From Chionis minor (taxonomy: Eukaryota > Chordata > Aves > Charadriiformes > Chionididae), in contig VZSF01002029.1 in the NCBI GenBank assembly GCA_013398295.1, positions 925,595 to 989,594 on the forward strand: DNA of 64,000 bases, read 5' to 3'. The notes under the pieces were generated by a model. That model was not told the origin of the DNA, ran no database searches, and saw only the letters and a program-made list of their open reading frames with translations. Within the stretch, counting starts at the first letter, position 1; each line of letters starts with the position of its first letter. Shown here piece by piece: positions 12,124 to 24,496 of the stretch. The translations under genes and the position numbers were made by a program.

Positions 12124-15100
12124 TATTTGTAAATATTTTTCTAGATGCTGCTTATCTCACTGACGATTTGCATGTTTAACTCTATCAGCCCAATCTCTTT
12201 GTTTCTTAAAGTCTGTCCATTTGACTTGGATGGGAACAGATAGATGTGCAAAGAACTTTTATAAATTCATTTTACTTCTAAAAATGTTGCTTTAGCTATA
12301 TTACCTGCAACCAGATATCCCAGACCTGTCTCACCCACCAGCACATCTGGCTCTGTTTCTTTTGTGCAAACCCAATAGCAATATATGAGCATCGGTAGGT
12401 TTCCTTGACATACCCCAAATGAAATGAAGAATGCAGTGATTGTAATTACATTTTTGGAAACTCATAAATCATAAATACTGATGGATCTAAGTTTCATTAG
12501 CCACAGATTCTTCCTTTTTAAAAAAAGTTCTTGATCTCCTGGCTAACAGAAGAAGGTAGAAGTCTGTAGAGCCACTGTACTGATAAGGCTGACTAAAACA
12601 GGTATCCCCTGGTAAGTTGTACTAATTGATGGTATAATCAGAATTTTAAAGTTCATAGCAGGTTACCATGACTGAAACTTCCTTTTTTTGTTGGTGCTTC
12701 CAATGTACTATTTTAGGTATAAAGCTAAAAGCTTGCTAATTATAAAATTCTGTAAGTTTTTCATCTTCAGAAACATTAGGAATCTATTTCTTCAAGAACC
12801 CAGCTGATCAACTGATCGTCCTGTTTCGGAGTAATTCTCTTTAGTTAACAGCTCACAGTTTACAGGCTTTGTTCACCTCTGGAAATATGAAAGAGTGGTG
12901 TTTGGGATCACACGGTAAAATAACAGGGTCCTCGGAGCCCGGAGCGAACTAAATCCTCAAATAGGTCAGAGGCATTTGTGGCTTATTATATAAACAGTGA
13001 CAAGGATCAAATAATTTGCAGTGTGGGCTTTCACACGCTCTAGGGAAATTGCTGAAATTATTAAAAAATATGGGAAATCCTAGCAAGTAATCCGTCACCT
13101 TCACAAATATTTTTCTCTTTGTATCTAATTCCATGCAGATGTGGGAGAGATGTGGCAAAGATGCTTACATTTGAATCTCTGCTAAAAGGTGAGTTCAATT
13201 TTTTTTTTCTTTTTTGATATTCTGCCACCTATTGGTAGCTGTAGGTGCTTTAGGTGCTGTGCTCGGCACGATGATATACACAACAGTCAACATAATTCAT
13301 GTCCCTGTCTCTCTTAATTAAGACAATAATTTACTGTTTTTCCCATGCAATTTACTCTGCGAAAGTACCTATGGATCAAATTATGTCAGGGGAAACCACC
13401 AAAACCTTAAAACTATTTCACTGGTTTTTGGTTGGCCTGATGACAAAACAAACTTTCAGATTTTGGACTGTCTTTCACCCTAGCAATACACCTTAAATGC
13501 TGGGGCCTCTCTTACTGGGTCTAATACGAACACTTTCTATAAACCCTGTATGGTAAAAACATTTGGGAAACCAATAGCATTTCTGTCTATGTGTAACTCG
13601 AGGCATTAATTTCTGTTGTTTATGATGTACATTGAATAGAACTGGAATTGGATATCTGTTATGCCTGGAACGTATTTTGAGAACTCCCCAATTCTTTGGA
13701 CATCATATCAATCTTGATTAGCTCTCTACGTTCAGAATCACAGGAAGTTTTACTTTACCTTGAGGGAACTCTGGATGAGCTTAATATTTGCTTGTGTTTT
13801 TGGAAGATGAATAGGAAAACCTTAGTGATTTTGATTTTTGCGTAATATACCCCATATGTCTACTCTTTGTTCAGAAATCCACTCAACCAAGCCATACGCA
13901 AGATTATCTTTCTCTCATTTTTAACTCCTAATGTGTAAGGTTAGCATCACTTTAAAGATTTCATTACTATGGCGGGGGGAGGGATCAAAGACTGGGACTG
14001 CTCTGTTCCTCAGAGTTTGTTATTTGGGGTTAATCTCCCTTTCAAGATTTTTATCTGTAGATGTGAAACTTGAATCTCTCAGACAACAGATGTAGAAACA
14101 TTTGAACTACCTGGTATATGTTGGATGTTGAGTGTCTTTGGAAAACAGGAAGAGAAGAATCAATGTGAGAAGAAGCAGAGGATCGAGGCAGGTAAAAACA
14201 AGTCAAATTTTCTATTTTTTTGGGTGTGAACCAGGAATTCCAGTCTAGGAATAAGTTGAAGATGTCAGAAATAGAGTCACAAAGAATAGGAAAGATGAAA
14301 AACCATCAGAAGAGGTGGGAGAGTAATGCAGCATTGCCAACACCAAGTTTTACCCACTAATTGACCCTCAAATGTGTTTGCGCACATAAAAAAGAAAGGA
14401 AGAAAAGCTTCCTGGTGGTTAAATCACACAGGTACTTCAGCCAGACTGTGGGGTCAGGGAAAAAAAAAAAAAAAAGAGTCCAAACTCTGACTGATAATGG
14501 CAAATGTGGAAAGTAGGAGGCCAAAGTGTGAAAACAAAGTCTTTAAGCATCTTGGAGGAGAAAAATAAAGATTATAGTGTGACAAGTGGGTTACCAGAAA
14601 ATAAAGGTGAGAGGTAATTAAGGAATACGTCTGAGGAGCTCACAGATGTACTTCTGTCAGTCTTCTCTGGGGAGGCTGCTGGGAGGCACCAATTTTCCTT
14701 GAGCAACAAAGATGGCACGGTCTGGGACTGAGGAGCTGCTTTAATGCAGTTTGCAAGAAATAGATCAGGGACAACAGGACGCTAAAGCTAGAGGAGGAAA
14801 AAGCTGAGGGACTGGGTTTTGAGTCTAGAGGAGCTTAGATATAAAGCTTTAAAACATTTCCGTGTAAGTAGCCAATACATACTATACAGGACCTATAGGA
14901 GGTGCATTTGTAATGGAAATTAAAGTGGTGGGTTTTAGTGTCCTCTAAAAGGAATGATGATCCCAATGAAGTACACGTTAGTGTTCATTACTTCTAGAAA
15001 AACCTGTAAAAACAATCATTATAAGTGGATGTTCAAAACTCTTGGCAGTGGACATGAACTGCAAGAGGAAAACCAGCCTTTCTCTGTAGGAAAGATGTAC

Positions 15101-17587
15101 CTCTTTAATCTCTTGGGTTTTTGTGCTCACAAATGACTGTTAATGAAGTAGAGAAAGCATGAAATGACAGGTAAAGTGCTATTAAGTTTAAAGAGGTTAG
15201 TGGCCAGAAAATAGAAGCTGCTCTAAATCTAAACCTAGCAAGGTGTCAGCAGTGGGAAGACCCTTGAAGTGACTGATGGGGAGATTTCAGGGGGTCCTCA
15301 CAGTGTCTGGCCTTTCTGAGCAAACCAGTGAGCCAGCACGGGCCCAGCTTACCTGGGAGGGCAAGATCCGTGGTGTCTTCAACTCCTGGACTACATTCCC
15401 TATTGACCCTTTCAGCTAGCTACACTCACAATGAAGATTTTATTTCCGTGAAAAGGCTTTATTTCCATATCATGCAAAGGCCTTTGGCTCATATGGCCAA
15501 GCCAGACTTTCCACAGAAACAAATTCCCGGTTATTGGGCAGAAAACAGCAGCAGGAAGTAATGGTAAATGCACATCACTGTGCATAGGAGGTGGCTTCTT
15601 AATTAATGAGTCGTCACTACTCCAAAGGAAGACTCGTTTGCCAGTGTAGCATCAATTCACATATTAACGTAGTCTCAGTTCAGTGACATTCTGTTCAGTA
15701 TTGAATAGCAACCAAAAGGGATGAGAAAAATAGGGGATATAAATCATGTGGGGGGAAAATATAAATATATGCTTCTATTTTAGAAGTTAGTCATTCCCTT
15801 TTTTTGAATGTGCCATTTTCATTCCTTGTCACCAAACGTGAAAAGCGACAGCCGAGGTAGAAGTGATTTAGGGATGAAGGAGGAAAATGATGGACTTTCA
15901 CACAGAAACAAATTTATCTAGAACTGACATAGCAACTGCTCCGGGTACTTTGTAATGCATTTAGAAAGGCAATTGGTGCAGCACTGGGCTATCCTGGTGG
16001 TATGCAATTCTGAAGCTGGAAGAGAAGAGGCTAACTTCTCTAACTAACCAAAAAAGGTGTAGCAAGCTTCTTACCAACTTTCCATGAATTAGAAGCTGAA
16101 AAGCTAGAGGGAAAAAATGACATGAGGGAAATGTGCCCTTCCAGAGCACATACGTTGACAGATAAACGGAGCACAGACAAACAAAATAGGTTCCACCTGC
16201 ACTGTCTGTGAAAAAGTGGTGCGTGGGTTTCTAGACTTTAATCCTAGTCAGCCCATCCAGCTTTATATATTTGTAATAAAGTGGAGAACGATGTCATCAG
16301 CTGGCACTTTTTCGATCACCTACTGTTGTTCTCTTCAGTTGCTTCGATACATCCTTTAAGCAGCTACTAGACAAATTCCAGTTTAACACACCAGCCTGCG
16401 AGCAAGCTACCTGTGGTACTTTGAAAATCACTAAAGACCAGGTCTTGGCTTTGTACATGGATGACACTTGCAGAATCTACAAAACTCTCAATCTGCTGGC
16501 TGTTGGCAACTGAAAATATAACCGCAGTGAAGGCTTTGACACTGGTATTCAGTCTGCTGTGACAGAAGTTCACTTACTGCTGCTAGTTTGAGTACTGTAA
16601 GTGCACTACTGTGCGAATCCACTTAAATGCGGATTCGCATCCACGTGCGGTACATGTAAACTCATTTTATGCATAAAACTCTTTTTATGCAAAACGTCCA
16701 CGGCAGAAAGTGCCTCTGCTGACCCATCTGCCGAACAGACCACACAGCAACTCATTCATTTCGCTAGGGAGGGAGAAGAGGGATCATGGAAACTAAAGAC
16801 TGCAGCACATGTTTTCCTTTTCTCTGCTTTGCTTTTATCTGTTTTCTCCTGTAATTCAAAAGAGTTTGTCGTGGGAATAATTGACACAGCCTCTGACACA
16901 GATTAACAGGGCCAGTACAGCTTTTATTTAGTGGAGGGGCTGATGCTAAACTTATGTGTTATCATTTTGGTGGAGAGACTGTGAGTAGTACTGAGAAAAA
17001 CATCTTTTCTTATACAAAAAGTTTCATGGGAGTTGGTGCGTTTAATGGGGAGTGAGGTTATTGTGTCGTACCTTTGACGGACAAGTGCAGCAGGGCCAGG
17101 CTGTGGGTACAACTCAACAGCCAAGACCTGCTCGGGGAGGAGCTGCCAAAAAAGCCCAGGTTGGCTGCGGTGCCAGTCACTGCTAGCCACAGGTATAGGT
17201 GGAGAGCTGGGAGAATAAAAGCATGTGTGGGAGCAAACACCCTCGGGGATGGCGCTCAGCAGATACAAAGCAGACTCCAAACATCTCTGATTGCAGGAGG
17301 GGCCAAGGAAACTGAGGAAAAGGATTGGGCAAATCTCTCCTCATAGACTTTCTAATCCTGCCATGAAAGGAGGCATAAAGAGAGAAGAAAATCAAATAGT
17401 CTCTCTATTGAATTTCAAAGCCAGCCTGTGCAATCGTGTTGCACAAAGAGTGACTAATTGCCCTCTCCTGGATGCGCTTGTGAAAACCTGTGGCAGAGTC
17501 CCTCCCCACACCAGCTGGTTCTCCTGCACGCTGTGCCACACGCAACCTTCTGCAGGTCACCATGTGCTGTGGGCCACCTCTAAGCCA
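12124..17587. other. Non-coding stretch, no gene seen
   Basis: AT-rich unique DNA. Poly(A) of 16 bases at 14460-14475. A 9-bp perfect inverted repeat with a 10-base loop lies at 16612-16639. Frames of up to about 118 codons near 16.6-17.3 kb overlap on both strands and show no domain. No splice-bounded frame with protein-like content was recognised. Confidence 0.5.
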
Positions 17588-17769
17588 GCAAACTGGAACA
17601 GGTTGCCCAGAGAGGTTGTTGAGGCCCCATCCCTGGAGGTTCAAGGCCAGGTTGGACGGGGCTTGGAGCACCCTGGTCTAGTGGGAGGTGTCCCTGCCTA
17701 TGGCAGGGGGGTTGGAACTCGATGATTTGCAAGGTCCCTTCCAACCTAAACCATTCTATGATTCTATGA
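17588..17769 (+). mobile_element. CR1 LINE 3' end, well preserved
   Basis: A classic CR1 tail: 'aactggaacaggttgccc', 'ccatccctggaggttcaagg', 'ccaggttggacggggcttgg', 'ggaactcgatgatttgcaagg', then 'ccttccaacc', ending with the diagnostic repeat 'attctatgattctatga'. It is 5'-truncated, so only about 180 bases of 3' untranslated sequence remain and no reverse transcriptase is present. The tail is cleaner than in the copies at 8453 and 54966, consistent with a younger or different CR1 subfamily. Open frames that cross this interval are by-products of the repeat. Confidence 0.95.
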
Positions 17770-20700
17770 AACCAGAGGGAGGTGGACACAGGGATGATCT
17801 CTAGTGCTTGTAAACCCACTTTCTACCATCCCTTCTGGTGCCCTGCCCAGATGTGCCCGGCCATGGTTGGAGGGACAGCAAGAGCCAAAGTCCACCTCTG
17901 ACTGGCAGAATGGTCGGGCCCTCTCTTCTGCGCTATGAGTTAGCACTTTAGTGTGTGGGAGCAAACTGCGCCCTGACTTTTTCTCTTAGCATCCCCAAAT
18001 GGCCTCTTTGACCGATGGACATAGGTGCTGCCCTGGTGAGCGAGTGGGAAGCGCATCACTGCTGACATCAAGTGATGAGGGCAAACCTCTTCTCACTTCC
18101 AGTCCACACAGCTAGGGGAAAGATGTGCCTTTGCGTTTCAGCTACAGGAAAATGTCACATAGCTTGGTTTTTCAATGAAATTTGGTTTTATGAGCAAGTT
18201 CCTCCCCATTGTGCTTTACTGTGGTGTGTGTGCTGATGCGGAACCTGTCATCAAAGCCCACAGGTTTCTGCTGCTCCCGACCCAAGTGCTCGTAGCACAT
18301 GGATTGGACTCCTGAAATTGTATTTTTCTTATGCAATAATCCACCAGACCGGAACTTTGTGACTGTCTTTGTACAAATTAGCTGAAATTACTGCGTATGG
18401 CACTTCAACAGATCTTGCTTAGGAACAGAAATAGTTTGGGTACAAAGCAGTGGCCCGTTTTCAGTTAGACGAGGTGAGCAGCACGGCCATGGCAGCCGCT
18501 CACAAATACTTGTATCGCAAAGGACTCCGAGAGCGACGTTTTAAACCGTGTTCATTCCAGAGAAGTTAGCTCATAAGAAGAAGCATATGTGGATTAAAAA
18601 AAAAAAAAGAAAAAAAAAATAAAAGAAAGGTATGATTGTACCAAACATCATTCACCTCACACCTTACTTTTCAGAGCCAAAGCTCTTTGCAACCCTTTCT
18701 TGTTCAAATCTCACCTCCAGGCCTGTCTCAGATACATTTCTCCTGCTTGTTGTGTCTCTTACACTGTTTAAACATACAAATATTTTTAGCTCAGCTTGGA
18801 GCACCACCATGACAGCTGCCTGGCATGGCCCAGTAAAGACCATCTTTATCTGGTTTTCAACTTTGGCAGAGTTTCATTACTGGGAATGACATTTTTCCCT
18901 GCTAAAGACTGTGTCAAGCTGATTCATGTATGTGTGTGAAAGAAACGCAGTATAACCTGTGGACTAAAACTAGTGGGAAAGACATTGGTTTATTACTTTA
19001 TTTTTGTTCTAGGAAAACTTGTTTCATTTATGCTGTCTTCATGCGTGAGAACACGAACTCACAAACTGGCTAAGCGTTATTTGCATGAAGTAAGCAGGTC
19101 TGTCAGCCTGATGTTGGCGATGTGCTTTTAGCCATCCTCATGAAAATCTGCTGAAACTTGGCCAACTTGTAAATCCCAGGAAAAAAAAAAAAAAAAAATT
19201 CTGCTTGCCTGCACTCAGTAACGTATGTGAGCCGTGGCGAAGTTCTCCGCAGCGCCTGTCAGCACCAGGCAGGAGGGGCTGGGGAGGGCGTTCCTCCAGT
19301 TGTCCCTTCTGGCTGCTGGGCAATACACCACTGTCAAGTTCTCCTCCTCCTCGTGCTTCTCTATTGTACCTTCAGAATTAGAGAGTTGTGGTCACCTTTT
19401 ATGCATCCTGTACTGCGCTTCCTACAGCGATGTCTGAACCTGATGAAAGGTTATGGGTTGCTATGTAATAATAATTTTTTATTTATTCTATTTTTTTGAG
19501 CTGGGCATTGATGGCGTGACAGTTGAAACATGGTCAGGAGACCATGGCTATCACAAGCCCTTTTGGTGAAGGTGAGGTACAAGTCCTTGCCTGAGCCAGT
19601 TTGACTTGCTACAGGTAGAACGAGATGTTTTGGATTTTGAGCTCTCATCCTCTAATTGCCTACAAGAAATTATCCTAAATTTTTGATTCTTTCTGTCTGC
19701 TTACCATGCAGGTGATTTTTGTAAGGTAGTTGAATATGCCAATGGATGTTTTTCACAGAGAAGAGCAGTTTAATATTTATTGCCTTTACTATAACTTTTG
19801 ACTGGGACTAATTTTTTTAATAGACCTGAGAAATTAAAGTCAAAAGTCATCACCAATAGCTAAATATTGCACTAATATTTATGCTAACGGTCAACATGAA
19901 AAGTCAACACTGCAATCAGTTCAAGTGCATAGGAGGTCACACACTATAAAAAAGCCTGAAAAGTCACTGGACAAAAGGGATCTTATTTTTTTGTTTTCCC
20001 TCACTACCAGTTAGTGCAATTTGCAGGAGTTTGTGGTTAAGGGGAAGTGTGCAGTTTGCAAGACAGCCAAATATTACAGGGCTTCTAATTGATTTGCAAA
20101 GTGTCACCACAGATGTTCTCTGCTCTATATTCTACCTATGAATAATAGTGCCTATCAGTGCACCATTGCGGGAGAGAAAAATTTGAAAGAGGAGTACCAG
20201 AAAAAGACTGGAATAATAGCACTTGTTCCGGAATACCTTGAAATAATTTGCAAGTATTTGATATAAATATAATCATACATAAAATATAAATAAAGCCTGG
20301 CCAGACTTTTCACCTGCATGGTAAGAGACGGAGCACCAAGACCAAGCTCTGGACCTTAGATCCCACCTCCCAAGTAAGCCTGAGTTAAAGCACTGACATC
20401 CCAGTAACCAATAAAGAGCACTTCTCTTTTGTGGACACAATAAAGTGCACTGAAGAGGCTCAGAGAGTGTAATCCTGAGTTAAACCAGGCAGGTTGTTTT
20501 TTGAGGGGGAGTCATTGATTTTTACAGTTCTAGCTATGATGCCGCTTAGATGCAGAGGCGATAGTTCCAGCTTTCTGTCGTGTCCCTCGCGCTAGTATTT
20601 GCCCTGGTATCAACCGTGGCTGGTGCTCAGTTGCGTGTAATCTCCCCACGCTGCAATTATCCCTCGTACAATAGGGACGAGGACAATCCTCGCCTGCTGT

Positions 20701-23700
20701 CACCTCCATGTCTCTATCTGTACCAGCCCTCGCTGCAGGATCCCAAGCCCGGCTGAGCTTCTAAGCAATTTGGTGATACAAATAAACATAGATGCAGCCG
20801 TTATTATACTAAAGATGACAGGGGCACAGCCACCTCACAGATGTTTTAAATCCTCTTAATATTTGCATTTATTTGTTTTTAATCCTCAGTGCCGTAGAAT
20901 TCATGAAATGGATGTGGAGGGTAAAAGACGGGGAATTTCGGTCTTTCCGTCTGGGTGGGAGAAACGCAGAAAACCAGATTTAGCGCTCGGATTCCTAAGC
21001 GCTTCCCTATTGCTTTACAATTTCAAAGTGCATACGTTCTCTCTTAAATCAAGGCTACCGTTTGCTTGCTGAGCAGTGTCCAATAACACATCAACATGGA
21101 GAAACCTAGGGAGGTCTTCTGCGGCTCATATATCTTCTTGCCATCCTTTGAATTTGAGAAACGGCAGAAAGGGAGCTTGTGGTTGAGTCAGTGGGATAAA
21201 CCAGAATTTTGCAGTCTGGTCCTTTCCTTATCGAATGGCCGTTGCTGTCAGCTTTGGGAGTTTTCGGTTTGTTTCGGCTGATCCCGGAAGCTTTGGGGTC
21301 CTTTCTGAGTGATTTACTTTCAGGCACCTCTGCTGAAAAACAACAGTTTCTTTTTATTTTTAGCTTTTCAATTCTTTGCAGAGAGTCCTGTCAAAAGGGG
21401 CTATTACCTTTTTTTGATGTAAAATACAGAATATGAAATGAAGCTGATCTGGTGTCTTGAATGCATGGATAACTGCGCAGTACCTGGAAGTGTGAAGATT
21501 CCCAGGCCCCAAGGAATTGTTGCTATTATGCTATTTCTTATATAGGGCTACATCCTGCCTTCCTCATTAATTGAACACAACTGCTAAAACATCCTTTACA
21601 ATAAGCACTTCTTCATACCAGACATATTTCCTGGATCTATAAAACAGCTTTTAGAAAGGGAGAACTGTATTTAAGGAAGACATTAATATAGTTCCACAAA
21701 ATGATGCTTGCTGACATATGGAGCACTTTTTGAATAATTCACTTTGAAATTAACACTATAATACCATTTACCTTTTAAGTCCTATTTACTGGAGCTGCAA
21801 AGAATTGTTCTCTGGAGATGAGGATAACGGCAAACACCAGACTTTCAGCCCTTCTTTGGTTTAATAAAAACGGTCAGATGATTTCACGCGAAGAAAAGCA
21901 GAAGTGAAAACAGTAAAAATTAGAGAGGACGAGTGCCAACCTCTCCTTCGCCATGGGGCCGTGTGTGTCCAGGTAGCTGGTTTCGGCAGCAGAGGAGGCT
22001 TGTGGAAGTCCTGCCCTCGGACGCTCCTGTGCCAGAGTTTGCTCCCCCCTCGGCTGCAGTGACATGGCCACGCCGGGGGCTGAGCCGTAAACCGGCTCAC
22101 TGGGGTGATCTGGGTTGAGTTTAATCCTTAGGAAAACGGATTATTTCCAACGCAGACAAGTTGCATGCTGTGATTTGCAGGGCCACCCTGCCGACAGCCA
22201 GCCAAGCCCCACTGCAGCTTGGAGGTGGCCACCAGGCGCCTTGGACCCTGGTGTGGCTCAGCAGGCATCTGCCGCTCCCGCCGTCAATACTGCGGCAAGG
22301 AGCATCCCAGACCTCCTCCAGCAAACATACTCAGTTAAAAAGTTTGGGTTTGTCTGTCTTTTTGCTCTTTCCCTCCCACCTTTCTGCCTTGGCTGGAGTT
22401 GGTGGCTTAGGCAGAAGGAAAGAAGGGGCTGCTGGAACTTCTGCCCATTAAAATCAGATGCAAATTTCTTAGTCAAAGGTACGTGGCGATCTGTGCTCAT
22501 AATATCATAGCCGCAACTTGATTTTCATGCAGTTCACTAATTGCTTGCTCTTTAGTCAATTCTAGGTGTAAATACTGGGGAAAAAATGGAGTCTTATTGA
22601 AGTGCTTTTCTACTGATTTCTAAATGACCTTTAATATGAGTTTCTGTGATTGACAACACTTACTATGGATGTTGACTTTTGGAGGTAGAGTGCTAAATTT
22701 TTTATTCATTCAACACCTGTTTAGCACTATGAGCAAAAGTGTTTTCAGTACAGTCATTTGATGTTGTTCTATGACTGAGATGACTCTGTCAATAAGGATA
22801 GCCCAAGCCGCAGCTGATTTTTTTTTGCTGAGATAACACCACGGAGCAGAAACGTATACCCATTTCCCATTATAGTTCATACTGACATCTTTTGATTTCC
22901 CATTTTGGTTAGCTTCAGTATTGCCAACCTCAAACATTAAAAAGATGGTGAGTCAGCTTATAAAAATATTGAGGTTGGTTTCACTTTGTGTACCTGTGGG
23001 GTTTATTTTCTTTAGTAAACTGTAAGGTATAAAAGCATAAGATGTAAAGGTTATTTAGAAGCGTGTAGGCTGAGCTATTTGTCTAGTCAGAAGATTGCAG
23101 GAACTGGGACCTTACCGCTCCCTGCCACTGTCATCCAAGGCTGCTGATAATCTGAGAAAGGTGGCACAGCTGCCACACTCAGCCCGGAATAACCTGTACA
23201 GAGTGTCTTATATTTTCATTTAATTGATATGTAAACCCACTTATCTATGCTTCGTTTCAGGTATAGCAGTCACAGCGTACTTTGGCAAGAGTAAGAAGTT
23301 GTCTGGTTCAGACCACTAATGGGCTTTCTTTTAGGAACTCTGTCTTCGGTGGGAATCACAAATTCTGCATCCCCGATGAGCGGAGAAATGGATAATAACG
23401 TCTAGATTTGTCTGAATTCTATGTATCCCAGAGGGATCAAGTTTGATTCCCTCCCTTATTTACACTGATACGAGGAAAGCATTTCAATTCTCCAAATGCT
23501 CCCTCATGTGGCTTCTTAGTACTAATACTGAAACATTTATGTGTTCTCGGAGATTACAACTCTATGCCAGGAAATAGGCTGAGACAACATAAGAGGTATT
23601 TCATGTGACCTTTGACATTAGAAAATGATGGTTCCGGATCCTACATGTAAAATGTTTCGCTTTTATGCTGTTAAATTAGCTTGAATGCAGTTATATGTGC

Positions 23701-24461
23701 TTGTGCCCTCGTGTTGGGGGCAGGAAAAAACCTGTTCTTTGATCAGGTTTGCCCAATAGATTATCTCATCAGATGTCATGGCAATAGGTAAGGGATAAAA
23801 ATCTGAAAATAATGGAACTGTTGTGGTTCAAAATTTGAAGAAGTTGAAGCCTGGTGTAGGTAGCATCCAAAGAGAAGTGTATTTGCTTACTGCACAGCTT
23901 CACTTCCACAACATTTGCAAGGAAATAACTACGGAAGGTGAAGGGAGAAAAGGAGATGGAGGGAGGTAAATGTGCTGTTGCTTTGAAACTGCAGTGGGGA
24001 GAAGGATGTCTGTCTCCTTCACCATAGTTTGAGAGATGCTCCTTTGAGCTCTGACACTTCCCGTTTGGTTACAACAGGGGAAGCCACTATTGAACCTAGT
24101 AAGCAGAGAAATTTGTGTAAGAAATACGCTTATTTCCTTTCATCTCAATGGCCTAGTCATATCGACGCGGGACAGCATGACTTCTTTTCTTTTCAATGAC
24201 AGCTCTGTGTCAGCACTGTTCCTGGCTTTGCCTTTTGTGGTGTTACTGCTTGGCGTCGCGTGATGAGCGGGAACTCCACCTTTGGGCAGCTTAACCTTGG
24301 GAGGTGGGAATGGACACCACGTGCACTGGAAGATTGTTCCCTGTGCTGTTATCCCCATGCTGACCTGTAATGTCAGTGGCCAAGGAGGGTTTAAGGCTTG
24401 GCAGTCTTCTGTTATATGAAAATCTCTGAAATAAGAAACTAATTTTTCCCCTTATACTTGA
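17770..24461. other. Non-coding stretch, no gene seen
   Basis: Mostly AT-rich unique sequence. Simple runs include A-rich 18597-18624 and 18 A at 19181-19198. A GC-richer patch at about 21940-22300 holds several overlapping frames on both strands and around a dozen CpG, but no recognisable promoter element or domain. No gene is supported. Confidence 0.5.
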
Positions 24462-24496
24462 ACACTGGAGAGACATGACACTGGAGAGACATGACA
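24462..24496. repeat. Tandem duplication of a 16-base unit
   Basis: The 16-base unit 'ctggagagacatgaca' is present twice, exactly, at 24465-24480 and 24481-24496, with three further bases of periodicity on the left (24462-24464). This minimal tandem duplication lies inside a 100-codon open frame (24475-24777) that shows no known domain. Confidence 0.9.

Noticed and set aside
19586..19612. Similarity between 19586-19612 and 41023-41048 ('cttgcctgagccag' versus 'cttgcctcagccag')
   Set aside because: About 20 of 25 bases agree with no extension on either side, so a shared repeat is not supported.
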